Assembly: GCA_024224995.1 (NCBI GenBank)
Contig: JAAENB010000821.1
Span: 1-57,306 of the forward strand
Length of the DNA: 57,306 nt
Source of the DNA: a bacterium
GTDB taxonomy: Bacteria; Spirochaetota; UBA4802; UBA5550
Direction: 5' to 3'
Below the pieces are notes generated by a model, which was not told the origin of the DNA, searched no databases, and saw nothing but the letters and a program-made list of their open reading frames with translations. Shown piece by piece: positions 34,069 to 43,560 of the stretch (positions are counted from its first letter, which is position 1; every line of letters begins with the position of its first letter). A program made the translations under genes and the position numbers.

Positions 34069-37000
34069 ATGAAAGGCTATCAAAATCCGGAAAAAATCTA
34101 TGAAAGCAGCAACTCCCTGGTATACTGCGCCTTTGATGAGAAGAATAAACGCCCCATAATCCTGAAAGTACTCAAGAAAAAAGCCCCTACTCCGGAAGAA
34201 ATTTCTAACTTTAACCGGGAATATGAGCTAACCCGCATGTTAACCGGTGGAGGAGTCATTGAGGTATATGAAATATCAAAAATCGATACTTCTCCGGCTA
34301 TCATCATGGAAGATATTGGAGGACGGTCCCTTGCTGATATACTCAAGTCAATAAAACTCCCTCCGGATAAATTCCTGGATCTTGCCGTTCGTATTACCGG
34401 AATAATAGGGAATATTCACCAGCATAATATCATTCATAAAGATATCAATCCTTCAAATATCATCTGGAATGCGGAAAAAGATATTCTCAGGATTATTGAT
34501 TTCGGCATCGCAACGCAACTCCCCCGTGAAATCACCTCAGTAAAAAACCCGAATGTTCTGGTGGGTACTATCGCGTATATCTCCCCTGAACAGACCGGGC
34601 GCATGAACCGTTCCCTGGATTACCGCACTGACTTTTATTCTCTTGGAATTTCCTTTTATTGGATGTTAACCGGCCGCCTCCCCTTTGAATCGAGAGACCT
34701 GTTAAAACTGGTCCATAGTCACATTGCTGTTCTGCCGACTCCTCCCCACGGGATTGACGAAAACATACCGGAGCCAATATCAAAAATTGTAATGAAACTC
34801 ATGGCCAAAAACGCCGAGGACCGCTATTTAAGCGCTCACGGCCTCAAAGCCGACCTGGAACGCTGCCGGCAGGAATTGCGAAATACCGGGAGCATCCCCC
34901 CTTTCGAACCAGGCAAACACGATGTCTCGGATAAATTTCAAATACCCCAGAAATTATACGGCCGGGAACAGGAGATCCGCACGCTGATGTCCGCGTTTGA
35001 ACGGGTGAGCGAGGCGAATACCGAACTCATGCTTGTCTCAGGATTTTCAGGGATTGGGAAATCCGTTTTAATCAATGAGATACAAAAGCCCATTGTTAAA
35101 CAGAGCGGATATTTTATTTCCGGTAAATTCGAGAGACTCAAAAAGGATGTACCGTACAGCGCGATTATTCAGGCATTTACCGGGCTTGCCAGGCAAATTC
35201 TCGCAGAAGGAGATGCTAAAATCAACCGGTGGAAAGAAAAAATTTTGTCCGTCCTGGGTCCTAATGGTAAAATTGTTACTGATATTATCCCCTTATTTGA
35301 GCTGATTATTGGCACGCAGCCCGATGCTCCGGCACTGGGACCGGTTGAATCTCAAAACAGGTTTAACCTGGTATTTCAGGAGTTTATAAAAATTTTAGCC
35401 GGCAAAGAACACCCGTTGGTTATCTTCCTGGATGATCTGCAATGGGCCGATTTAGCCAGTCTGCATTTATTAAAATTATTTACCAGCGATTCCGACATAC
35501 AACACCTGTTTATAATAGGTGCCTTCCGCCACAATGAAACCCCTGACTCTCATCCGCTCGTGCTGACGCTGAATGAAATTAAAAAGTCCGGTGCCGTAGT
35601 AAATCATATATTTTTACGGCCGCTGGACGTAGAACAGGTTAGCGAGCTGCTTGGCGATACGCTGAACCGCATCACCGGGGAGATGAAATCTCCGGCAGAA
35701 CTCTTGATCCGAAAGACCGGGGGGAACCCGTTTTTCATAAATGAATTTTTGAAATCCCTTTATAAAAAAAATCTCATTGAATTTTCATTTGAGGACGGCT
35801 GGTCATGGGATATGGCGCGGATTGAAAATATGCAGGTTACTGGTAATGTGGTAGCCCTTATGGCAGCAAAGATTGCCGACCTTCCTGAAAATTCTCAGGA
35901 AGTTTTGAAACTGGGTGCCTGTATTGGCAGCAATTTCAATCTTATAATCATGAAAACAATATGCGGAAAACCAGAGGAAGATATTCTACCGGCACTCAAG
36001 GTCGTTATACAGGAGGGTATGCTCAATATAATCGATACCATGTATCGATTCAGTCATGACCGCGTACAGGAGGCCGCTTATTCGCTCATTCCCGATGATG
36101 AAAAAACACGGCTCCACTATCGCATTGGGAACCTGGAGTTACGGAATACGGAGAAAGAAGAACTTCCGGAAAATATATTTTACATTGTTAATCAATTGAA
36201 CGCGGGTGTAGACCTGGTTACGGAGAAGTCTGAAAAGTTTAACCTGGCCAAACTAAACCTTATGGCCGGGAAAAAAGCACTTGCTTCGAACGCGTACGCG
36301 TCCGCGTTAAATTATTTAAAGGCGGGAATAGATCTTCTTTCTAAAAACTCCTGGCAGGAAGATTATGATTTCACTCTTGAATTATACCGGGAAGCAGCTG
36401 TTGCGGCCCAGCTTACCGCTGATTATGCAACCATGGAAAAAATGGCGGAAGAGGTTTTTCAACACGCGGTGTCAATTCCGGACGCGATTAAAGTTTATGA
36501 GACTAAAATTTTTGCCTGTATGGCGCAAAATCAACTTTTGGAAGGGATACGGATTGGATTGGGTGTTCTCAAAAAACTGGGGGTCAGTATCCCTGAAAAA
36601 CCGGGTAAATTACGGGTTGTATATGAACTGCTGTTGGTAAAGCTGTCTTTAAGAGGAAACCCGGTTGAAAATTTGATTAACCGTCCGGAAATGAAAAATC
36701 CTTATAAACTTGCGGCAATGCAAATGTTAACGGGGATCGGTACATCGGCTTATTATGCCGCTCCCGAACTCCTTCCCCTGGTAATATTCAACACGGTAAA
36801 AATATCGGTAAAATACGGAAATAGCATCTACTCGCCTTATTCCTACGCAGCTTTCGGAATGATTTATTGCAGTATTCTTGGAGATATAAACACCGGTTAT
36901 GAGTGGGGGAAACTTGCCCTGGATCTTGTTGAAAAATTAAATACCAGGAAAACCAAATCCAGGGTCTGGATGGTCACCTGGTTTTTTATCAATCACTGGA

Positions 37001-37926
37001 AAAGGCCCATGCGGGATTCTATCAAACCATTACTTGAAGCATATCGCATTGGACTGGAAATAGGGGATCTTGAATTTGCTGCGTTATCGGCAAGTACGTA
37101 TACGGACTACCTGTTAAATTGCGGTGTACAATTAACAGAAGTAGAAAAAGAAATAACAAAATATACCGGCATGATAAAAAAAATTAACCAGGATACAACG
37201 CTGAATTATCATTTAATGCGCCATCAAACTGTTTTAAATCTCCTGGGAAAGTCCGATGATCCACGCAAACTAATTGGATCATCGTATAATGATGATGAAA
37301 ATAAAATTACATTTGAAAACAAACAAGCAACCGATGTGACCGCGTTAATTTTTAGATATTATTATTTATTAAACCTTAACTATTTATTTGAGAACTATGA
37401 AGAAGCACTCAAACACGCGGAATTTGTCAAACCATATATTGATGCTGAAATTTCCTCTCCGTACATACCATTATTTTATTTTTATAATTCACTAATCCGG
37501 CTCGCGCTCTACCCCGCTTCAAAAAAATCAGTACAAAAAAACTACCTGAAAAAAGTAAAGAAAAACCAGGTGAAAATGAAAAAATGGGCCTCTCATGCTC
37601 CCATGAACTACAGCCATAAATATCACCTTGTGGAAGCGGAAATTGCCCGCGTCCGGGGAGAAAACCGTAAAGCCGGAAAACACTATGACCTTGCGGTAAA
37701 ACTCGCCCGGGAAAACAAATTCCTCCGGGAAGAAGCTCTGGCACTGGAACTGACGGCAAAATTCCGGCTTGGACTGAATGAAGAAAAAATTGCCGCGTTA
37801 TACATGACTGAAGCGAATCACGCATATCGCGCGTGGGGAGCTATCGCTAAAGTTAAACAAATTGAAGAAAAGTACCGGTACTTACTGGCCATTCACGCCG
37901 GGGAAATTGATACAGAGGGTAGATAA
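34069..37926 (+). CDS. Ser/Thr kinase-AAA ATPase-helical protein, copy 5 (short form)
   Basis: This is 1285 residues. The kinase is complete (Lys33, Asp125 in HKDINPSN, DFGIATQL). Walker A GFSGIGKS and Walker B FLDDLQWAD are present. The helical region is full length, with a slightly longer basic linker (SKKSVQKNYLKKVKKNQVK) before MKKWASHAP. It continues about 16 residues past the EEKYRYLL motif, as copy 4 does before its GAF domain, and then stops, so an output module may have been lost. The kinase half is nearly identical to copy 6 (shared LPPDKFLDLAVRITGIIG and the rare ATQL), but the ATPase halves differ. It ends 5 bp before copy 6 and probably forms a two-gene transcript with it. Confidence 0.9.
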   Translation: MKGYQNPEKIYESSNSLVYCAFDEKNKRPIILKVLKKKAPTPEEISNFNREYELTRMLTGGGVIEVYEISKIDTSPAIIMEDIGGRSLADILKSIKLPPDKFLDLAVRITGIIGNIHQHNIIHKDINPSNIIWNAEKDILRIIDFGIATQLPREITSVKNPNVLVGTIAYISPEQTGRMNRSLDYRTDFYSLGISFYWMLTGRLPFESRDLLKLVHSHIAVLPTPPHGIDENIPEPISKIVMKLMAKNAEDRYLSAHGLKADLERCRQELRNTGSIPPFEPGKHDVSDKFQIPQKLYGREQEIRTLMSAFERVSEANTELMLVSGFSGIGKSVLINEIQKPIVKQSGYFISGKFERLKKDVPYSAIIQAFTGLARQILAEGDAKINRWKEKILSVLGPNGKIVTDIIPLFELIIGTQPDAPALGPVESQNRFNLVFQEFIKILAGKEHPLVIFLDDLQWADLASLHLLKLFTSDSDIQHLFIIGAFRHNETPDSHPLVLTLNEIKKSGAVVNHIFLRPLDVEQVSELLGDTLNRITGEMKSPAELLIRKTGGNPFFINEFLKSLYKKNLIEFSFEDGWSWDMARIENMQVTGNVVALMAAKIADLPENSQEVLKLGACIGSNFNLIIMKTICGKPEEDILPALKVVIQEGMLNIIDTMYRFSHDRVQEAAYSLIPDDEKTRLHYRIGNLELRNTEKEELPENIFYIVNQLNAGVDLVTEKSEKFNLAKLNLMAGKKALASNAYASALNYLKAGIDLLSKNSWQEDYDFTLELYREAAVAAQLTADYATMEKMAEEVFQHAVSIPDAIKVYETKIFACMAQNQLLEGIRIGLGVLKKLGVSIPEKPGKLRVVYELLLVKLSLRGNPVENLINRPEMKNPYKLAAMQMLTGIGTSAYYAAPELLPLVIFNTVKISVKYGNSIYSPYSYAAFGMIYCSILGDINTGYEWGKLALDLVEKLNTRKTKSRVWMVTWFFINHWKRPMRDSIKPLLEAYRIGLEIGDLEFAALSASTYTDYLLNCGVQLTEVEKEITKYTGMIKKINQDTTLNYHLMRHQTVLNLLGKSDDPRKLIGSSYNDDENKITFENKQATDVTALIFRYYYLLNLNYLFENYEEALKHAEFVKPYIDAEISSPYIPLFYFYNSLIRLALYPASKKSVQKNYLKKVKKNQVKMKKWASHAPMNYSHKYHLVEAEIARVRGENRKAGKHYDLAVKLARENKFLREEALALELTAKFRLGLNEEKIAALYMTEANHAYRAWGAIAKVKQIEEKYRYLLAIHAGEIDTEGR

Positions 37927-37931
37927 AAAAT

Positions 37932-40900
37932 ATGGTAAACCGTATGCACAAGCTTGAAGGCTATCAAAACCCGGTTAAGATCTATGAAAGCCCCCAGTCC
38001 CTGGTATACCGGGCCTTTGATGAAAAGAATAAACGCCTTGTAATTCTGAAAGTACTCAATAATGGATACCCCGGCCCTGAAGAAATTTCAAAATTTAACC
38101 GGGAATATGAGCTGACCCGCATGTTCACGAATGAAGGAGTCATTGAGGTATATGAAATATCAGAAATCGATAATCATCCGGCTATCATCATGGAAGATAT
38201 CGGAGGGCGGTCCCTTGCTGATATACTCAAATCAATGAAACTCCCTCCGGATAAATTCCTGGATCTTGCCGTTCGTATTACCGGAATAATAGGGAATATT
38301 CACCGGCATAATATCATTCATAAAGATATCAATCCTTCAAATATCATCTGGAACGCGGAAAAAAATATTCTCAGGATTATTGATTTCGGCATCGCAACGC
38401 AGCTCCCCCGTGAAATCACCTCAGTGAAAAATCCAAATGTTCTCATAGGCACCCTTGCGTATATCTCCCCTGAACAGTCAGGACGCATGAACCGCTCCCT
38501 GGATTACCGCACCGACTTTTATTCTCTTGGAATTACCTTCTATTGGATGTTAAGCGGAGACCTCCCCTTTAAATCAAAAGACCTGTTGGAACTGGTCCAC
38601 AGCCACATCGCGGTTGTGCCGGTTTCTCTTCACGAGATTGACGAAAATATACCGGAGCCCTTATCTAAGATTGTGATGAAACTCATGGCCAAAAACGCCG
38701 AGGACCGCTATTTGAGCGCTCACGGTCTCAAAGCCGACCTGGAACACTGCCTGCGTGAATTGCGAAATAGCGGGCTCATCTCCCCTTTTGAATTATGCGA
38801 ACACGATGTATCGGATAAATTTCAAATACCCCAGAAATTATACGGCCGGGAGCAGGAGATCCGCGCGCTTCTGTCCGCGTTTGAGCGGGTGAATAAGGGC
38901 AGCACGGAACTTGTGCTTGTTTCCGGATTTTCAGGAATTGGAAAATCCGTTTTAATCAATGAGATACAAAAGCCCATTGTTAAACACAGCGGATATTTTA
39001 TTTCCGGGAAATTCGAGAGACTCAAAAAGGATGTACCGTACAGCGCGATCCTTGAGGCATTTTCCGGACTTGCCAGGCAAATCCTTGCTGAAGGGAATGT
39101 AAAAATTGACCGGTGGAAAAATAAAATTTTGTCTGCCCTGGGATCCAATGGAAAAATTGTTACTGATATTATTCCCTTATTTGAGTTTATTATAGGCAAG
39201 CAAGAGCCTGTTCCCGTACTGGGGCCGCTGGAATCCCGGAACAGGTTTAATCTGGTATTACAGGAGTTCATAAAAATTTTAGCCGCCAAAGAACACCCAT
39301 TGGTTATTTTTCTGGATGACCTGCAATGGGCCGATTTAGCCAGTTTACAGTTAATAAAATTGTTTACAACGGATCCGGAAATAAAACAGTTATGTATGAT
39401 AGGCGCCTACCGCCACAATGAGACACCGGAATCCCATCCGCTCATGCTAACCCTGGATGAAATCAAAAAAAACAAGGGCATAGTAAATACTATATTTTTA
39501 CAAGCCCTGAACAGGCCGGATATCAACCAGCTGCTTGGTGACACGCTGAATCGCCCCGCTGAGGAGACAATGCCGCTTGCCGAGCTTCTTATTAACAAAA
39601 CCGGGGGCAATCCGTTTTTTATACTTGAGTTTTTAAAAACACTCTACAAGGAAAGCTTTATTGATTTTTCCTTTGAGAATGGCTGGTCATGGGATCAAGC
39701 AGGGGTTGAAGCGATGCAGGCCACTGAAAATGTTATGGAGCTTATGGCTGAAGAAATTACCCGTTTCTCTGAAAACGCGCAGGAAGCGTTGAAACTGGGA
39801 GCCTGCATCGGCAGTAATTTTGATCTTGCGACCCTCACAGCCATAAGCGGAAAACCGGGTGAAGAGATGCTGCTTGCGTTGAATGAAGTTTTACAAGAAG
39901 GCATGGTAACATTAATCGACAATACATATCGATTCACTCATGACCGTATACAGGAAGCCGCGTATTCGCTCATTCCCGATGAAGAAAAAACACGGCGGCA
40001 TTATTATATCGGAAATCTTGAGTTACAGAATAACAATGAAAAAGGGTTGAGAGAAAAAATATTTCATATTGTCAATCAATTGAACGCGGGAGTACGCCTG
40101 GTTACCGGAGAGTCTGAGAAACTTAACCTGGCAGAGCTAAACCGTATAGCCGGGAAAAAAGCTTTTGTCTCAAACGCGTATGATTCAGCCGTGAGGTATT
40201 TGAAGGCGGGAATTGCGCTTCTGCCGGAAAACTCCTGGCAAGAAAATTACGCGTTAACTCTTGAATTATACCGGGAAGCGGCAAGCGCGGCAGGGCTTGC
40301 CGCTGATTACGAAACCATGGATATATTGGCTGAAGAGGTTTTTCGGCACGCAGAGACAATTCCGGATACAATTAAAGTTTATGAAGCTAAAATTGCCGCC
40401 TGTGCAGCCCGGAATCAACTGATGGAAGGGATTAAAATTGGTTTGCGTGTTCTGAAAAAGCTCGGAATTGAGCTGCCTGAAAAACCCGGAAAATTCCGAA
40501 TTGTATATGAACTTTTGCGCCTGAAATTATCGTTAAGAGGCAAACCGGTTGAAAAACTGGTCACCCTTCCGGAAATGAAAGATCCCCATAAACGCGCGGT
40601 TATGCAAATGTTTACGGGGATAGGTACATTGGCTTATTATGCCGTTCCCGAACTCATTCCTCTTATAACCTTCAATACGGTCAAATTATCGGTCAAATAC
40701 GGCAACAATATTTATTCGCCTTATGCCTATGCCACTTTTGGAATAATTCATTGCGGTGTTCTTGGAGCGATTAACACCGGTCATGAATACGGTAAACTTG
40801 CCTTGAATCTTGTTGAAAAGCTCAATACAAAAGAAATTAAATCAAAAGTATTAACGGTTGTGTGGTATCTTATCAATCACTGGAAAAACCCCTTGCGTGA

Positions 40901-41759
40901 TTCTATGGGTCCATTACTTGAAGCATATAAGACAGGGATGGAAACCGGTGACCTGGAATTTGCTGCTATTGCCGCCAATACCTATTCTGTTATTTTATAC
41001 ATTTCCGGTATGGAACTCAGGGGTGTGGAAAAAGAGATGGCAGGATTTGTCGAAATGATCAGGAAACTGAACCAGGATACGATGCTGAACTACCATCTTA
41101 TAGCTCATCAAACTGTTTTAAATCTCCTGGGAAAATCCGAAAATCCGGCTAACATAGTCGGATTTTCGTATGATGAAAATATCATGCTGCCGGTACACAA
41201 AAAAGCAAACGATATAAATGCGTTATTTCATTTGTATTATTACTTATTACCCCTTAAATATCTTTTTGGAAAAAATGAAAAAGCGCTTGAAATCGCGGAA
41301 TTGGTTAAGCCATACAGTGAGACGCAAATTTCACATCCCTGTTTACCAATTATTAATTTCTATGACTCTCTTACGCGGCTGGCGTTAAATAAAGACCTTA
41401 AAAAAGTAACTCAAAACCAAAAAAAAATGAAAAAATGGGCCTCCCATGCACCAATGAATTACAGCCATAAATATCACCTGGTGGAAGCTGAAATTGCCCG
41501 CGTACAGGGCCGGGAACTGAAAGCCGAAAAGCACTATGCTCTTGCGGTGGAACTCGCACACGAAAATAAATTCCTCAACGAAGAAGCCCTGGCCCTGGAA
41601 CTGACCGCGAAATTTTGGCTTGGCGAGAATGAAAAAAAAATTGCCGCGCGATACATGCAGGAAGCACATCGCGCATACCGCTTGTGGGGCGCGGTCGCCA
41701 AAGTACAGCTCCTTGAAAAAGAATACAAGTTCTTACTTGAACGGCACGGAGGATCGTAA
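37932..41759 (+). CDS. Ser/Thr kinase-AAA ATPase-helical protein, copy 6 (short form, mosaic)
   Basis: This is 1275 residues from the ATG at 37932; an internal ATG at 37944 (MHKLEGYQ) aligns with the starts of copies 3 and 4 and could be used instead. The upstream gene ends 5 bp away, no array promoter is present, and GAGGG at 37915-37919 can serve as ribosome-binding site. Kinase residues Lys40 and Asp132 are intact, as are GFSGIGKS and FLDDLQWAD. The kinase half follows copy 5, whereas the ATPase half follows copy 1 (shared GIVNTIFLQ, EET.PLA and NVMELMAEEI), so this gene looks like a recombinant. It stops at the end of the helical region with no output domain. Confidence 0.9.
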   Translation: MVNRMHKLEGYQNPVKIYESPQSLVYRAFDEKNKRLVILKVLNNGYPGPEEISKFNREYELTRMFTNEGVIEVYEISEIDNHPAIIMEDIGGRSLADILKSMKLPPDKFLDLAVRITGIIGNIHRHNIIHKDINPSNIIWNAEKNILRIIDFGIATQLPREITSVKNPNVLIGTLAYISPEQSGRMNRSLDYRTDFYSLGITFYWMLSGDLPFKSKDLLELVHSHIAVVPVSLHEIDENIPEPLSKIVMKLMAKNAEDRYLSAHGLKADLEHCLRELRNSGLISPFELCEHDVSDKFQIPQKLYGREQEIRALLSAFERVNKGSTELVLVSGFSGIGKSVLINEIQKPIVKHSGYFISGKFERLKKDVPYSAILEAFSGLARQILAEGNVKIDRWKNKILSALGSNGKIVTDIIPLFEFIIGKQEPVPVLGPLESRNRFNLVLQEFIKILAAKEHPLVIFLDDLQWADLASLQLIKLFTTDPEIKQLCMIGAYRHNETPESHPLMLTLDEIKKNKGIVNTIFLQALNRPDINQLLGDTLNRPAEETMPLAELLINKTGGNPFFILEFLKTLYKESFIDFSFENGWSWDQAGVEAMQATENVMELMAEEITRFSENAQEALKLGACIGSNFDLATLTAISGKPGEEMLLALNEVLQEGMVTLIDNTYRFTHDRIQEAAYSLIPDEEKTRRHYYIGNLELQNNNEKGLREKIFHIVNQLNAGVRLVTGESEKLNLAELNRIAGKKAFVSNAYDSAVRYLKAGIALLPENSWQENYALTLELYREAASAAGLAADYETMDILAEEVFRHAETIPDTIKVYEAKIAACAARNQLMEGIKIGLRVLKKLGIELPEKPGKFRIVYELLRLKLSLRGKPVEKLVTLPEMKDPHKRAVMQMFTGIGTLAYYAVPELIPLITFNTVKLSVKYGNNIYSPYAYATFGIIHCGVLGAINTGHEYGKLALNLVEKLNTKEIKSKVLTVVWYLINHWKNPLRDSMGPLLEAYKTGMETGDLEFAAIAANTYSVILYISGMELRGVEKEMAGFVEMIRKLNQDTMLNYHLIAHQTVLNLLGKSENPANIVGFSYDENIMLPVHKKANDINALFHLYYYLLPLKYLFGKNEKALEIAELVKPYSETQISHPCLPIINFYDSLTRLALNKDLKKVTQNQKKMKKWASHAPMNYSHKYHLVEAEIARVQGRELKAEKHYALAVELAHENKFLNEEALALELTAKFWLGENEKKIAARYMQEAHRAYRLWGAVAKVQLLEKEYKFLLERHGGS

Positions 41760-41775
41760 TTCATAAAAAATCATC

Positions 41776-41804
41776 TTGCAAATTGAATATTATCCTGCTA
41801 TTAT
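41776..41804 (+). promoter_or_regulatory. Array promoter 7, leaderless geometry, upstream of a relic
   Basis: TTGCAA at 41776-41781, 17 bp, TATTAT at 41799-41804 with the extended -10 TG, six bases to the ATG at 41811. The promoter is intact although the gene it drives is heavily deleted. Confidence 0.75.
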
Positions 41805-41810
41805 ACCGAG

Positions 41811-42428
41811 ATGAAAGGCTATAAAAACCCAGATAAAATCCATGAAAGCAGCAACTCCCTGGAATTGTTCAAATTACATTATGCCCTGCTCTCATCGCCT
41901 TTCATTGCATTGCATTATTTTTATGATTCACTGATCCGCCTCGCGCTAAACAAAGACCTGGCAAAAGTACGCAAAAACCAAAAAAAATTAAAAAAATGGG
42001 CCTTCCACGCCCCAATGAATTACAGCCACAAATATCACCTTGTGGAAGCGGAAATTGCCCGCGTAAAGGGCTGGAAACTAAAAGCCATGGATCACTACAA
42101 ACGCGCCGCAAGCCTGGCTCGCGAAAATAAATTTCTACAGGATGAAGCCCTGGCCCTGGAGCTGACCGCGAAATTCTGGCTTGAACCGGGCGAGGAAAAA
42201 ATCGCGGGATTATACATGACAGAAGCCTATCACACATATCGCATGTGGGGCGCCATTGCCAAAGAGAGGCATATTGAAGAAAAATACGGATACTTACTTC
42301 AACTACAGGGGAAGGGAACAGAGCCGTCTTCACAAAAGAAAACAAGCACAAGCGCCGGCACCACCGGTTCATCAGAATCCATTGACCTGGCTACGGTAAT
42401 AAAAACATCACAAACCCTGTCCGGCTAG
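41811..42428 (+). pseudogene. Copy 7 relic: kinase start fused to the helical C-terminus
   Basis: This is a 205-residue frame. The first 17 or so residues (MKGYKNPDKIHESSNSL) are the normal kinase start. The sequence then jumps to the end of the helical region (FYDSLIRLALNKDL onward), so over 3 kb covering the kinase, AAA domain and most of the helices is missing, without breaking the frame. The conserved KKWAFHAPMNYSHKYHL block is complete and is followed by the linker to GAF (SIDLATVIKTSQTLSG). A TAG at 42426-42428 then ends the frame at a second deletion point inside the GAF domain. It could still make a small helical protein. Confidence 0.8.
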
Positions 42429-43556
42429 ATCGATATTGAAGCGAAAGGCGAACCGGGTAAAAATATCACCGTACTTGAGTCCATTCCCATAGAAAATAAT
42501 ACCGGTCTCTCATCTGCAATAGTAGAGTACGTAAACAAGACCGGTGAAAATATCGTCTTAAATAACGCGCATTTAGAAGGCAGCTTTATCGATGATCCGT
42601 ATATCATAAAGAATAAAATTAAATCACTGCTCTCCATGCCAATAATCCATAAAGGAAAAATCTCGGGGATACTCTATCTTGAAAATAATTTAACCCCCAA
42701 TGTCTTTACTCCCGGCCGGTTTGAGCTGCTGCAAATAATATCATCCCAGGCTGCCATCTCCATTGAAAACGCCCGTCTTCTCATACACCGGGAGGAGAAG
42801 GCAAAGCTGGAAAAAGAGATTGAGATAGCGGAAAAAATACAGCGTTCCCTCCTTCCCAAAAAAATCCCTGAGATCGAAGAAGTTCTGCTGGCATTTAAAT
42901 ACATACCAATGATGGGAGTTGGCGGTGATTTCGTTAATATCTATCACAAAAAAGACGCGGGTGAATCCGGCAAAATTGGCCTGTTTATCTGTGATGTTTC
43001 CGGCCATGGCATACCCGCAGCCATGACTGCCTCCATGGTAAGCAACTCCCTCGATTTTTTCTGGGATACTCATTTTGATTCGCCATCGAAAATTTTAAAA
43101 GAAATGAGCAATTCACTGAAAAATAAAATGGGTGGGAATTTTTTTACCGGCTGTATCTGTTCCATGGACCTCAAAGAGGGAACACTTATTATGTCGAGCG
43201 CGGGTCATCCCCCCTTACTGATAATAAGAAAAAACGGGACCATTGAAACAAAAATTTCAAAAGGAAGTTTTATCACTGATTTTTTTGAGTCCCGGTTGGA
43301 GGATTGCGCGCTTGCACTTTACAATGGTGATACGCTTGTTCTCTATACCGATGGGATCACTGAAGCAAGAGATCCTAATGGTGAGATGATTGGTGATACC
43401 GATGAAAAATTTCGCGCATGGATAAAGAGATATTATGAAATGTCCTCTTCGCCCGATGAACTCTGTGAGAATATATATAAAGGCGTTGTTGAGCATACAC
43501 AAAGCGATCAGCTTGATGATGATTTTACCGTTCTTGTGGTGAAATACAGGGGATAA
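42429..43556 (+). pseudogene. Copy 7 relic: partial GAF and complete type A SpoIIE phosphatase
   Basis: The same frame continues directly after the TAG. It reads IDIEAKGEPG, the middle of the GAF domain (about 40 residues are missing before it), then the GAF end (ISIENARLLIHREEKAK), the coiled coil (EIAEKIQRSLLPKK) and a full phosphatase with GVGGDF, CDVSGHG, LYTDGITEARD and DDFTVLV. The first ATG is 42636 (306 residues, MPIIHKGKISG), without a clear ribosome-binding site. The phosphatase is very similar to that of copy 4. It might be made by reinitiation or stop readthrough, or be dead. Its coding sequence seems well preserved. Confidence 0.75.
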
Positions 43557-43560
43557 CTCT

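Noticed and set aside
16351..35141. Antisense frames of similar sequence (MSLSNFPEIKYPLCLTMGFC type) opposite the Walker A region of several copies
   Set aside because: They are mirror images of the conserved sense-strand ATPase sequence and recur only because the genes are paralogs.
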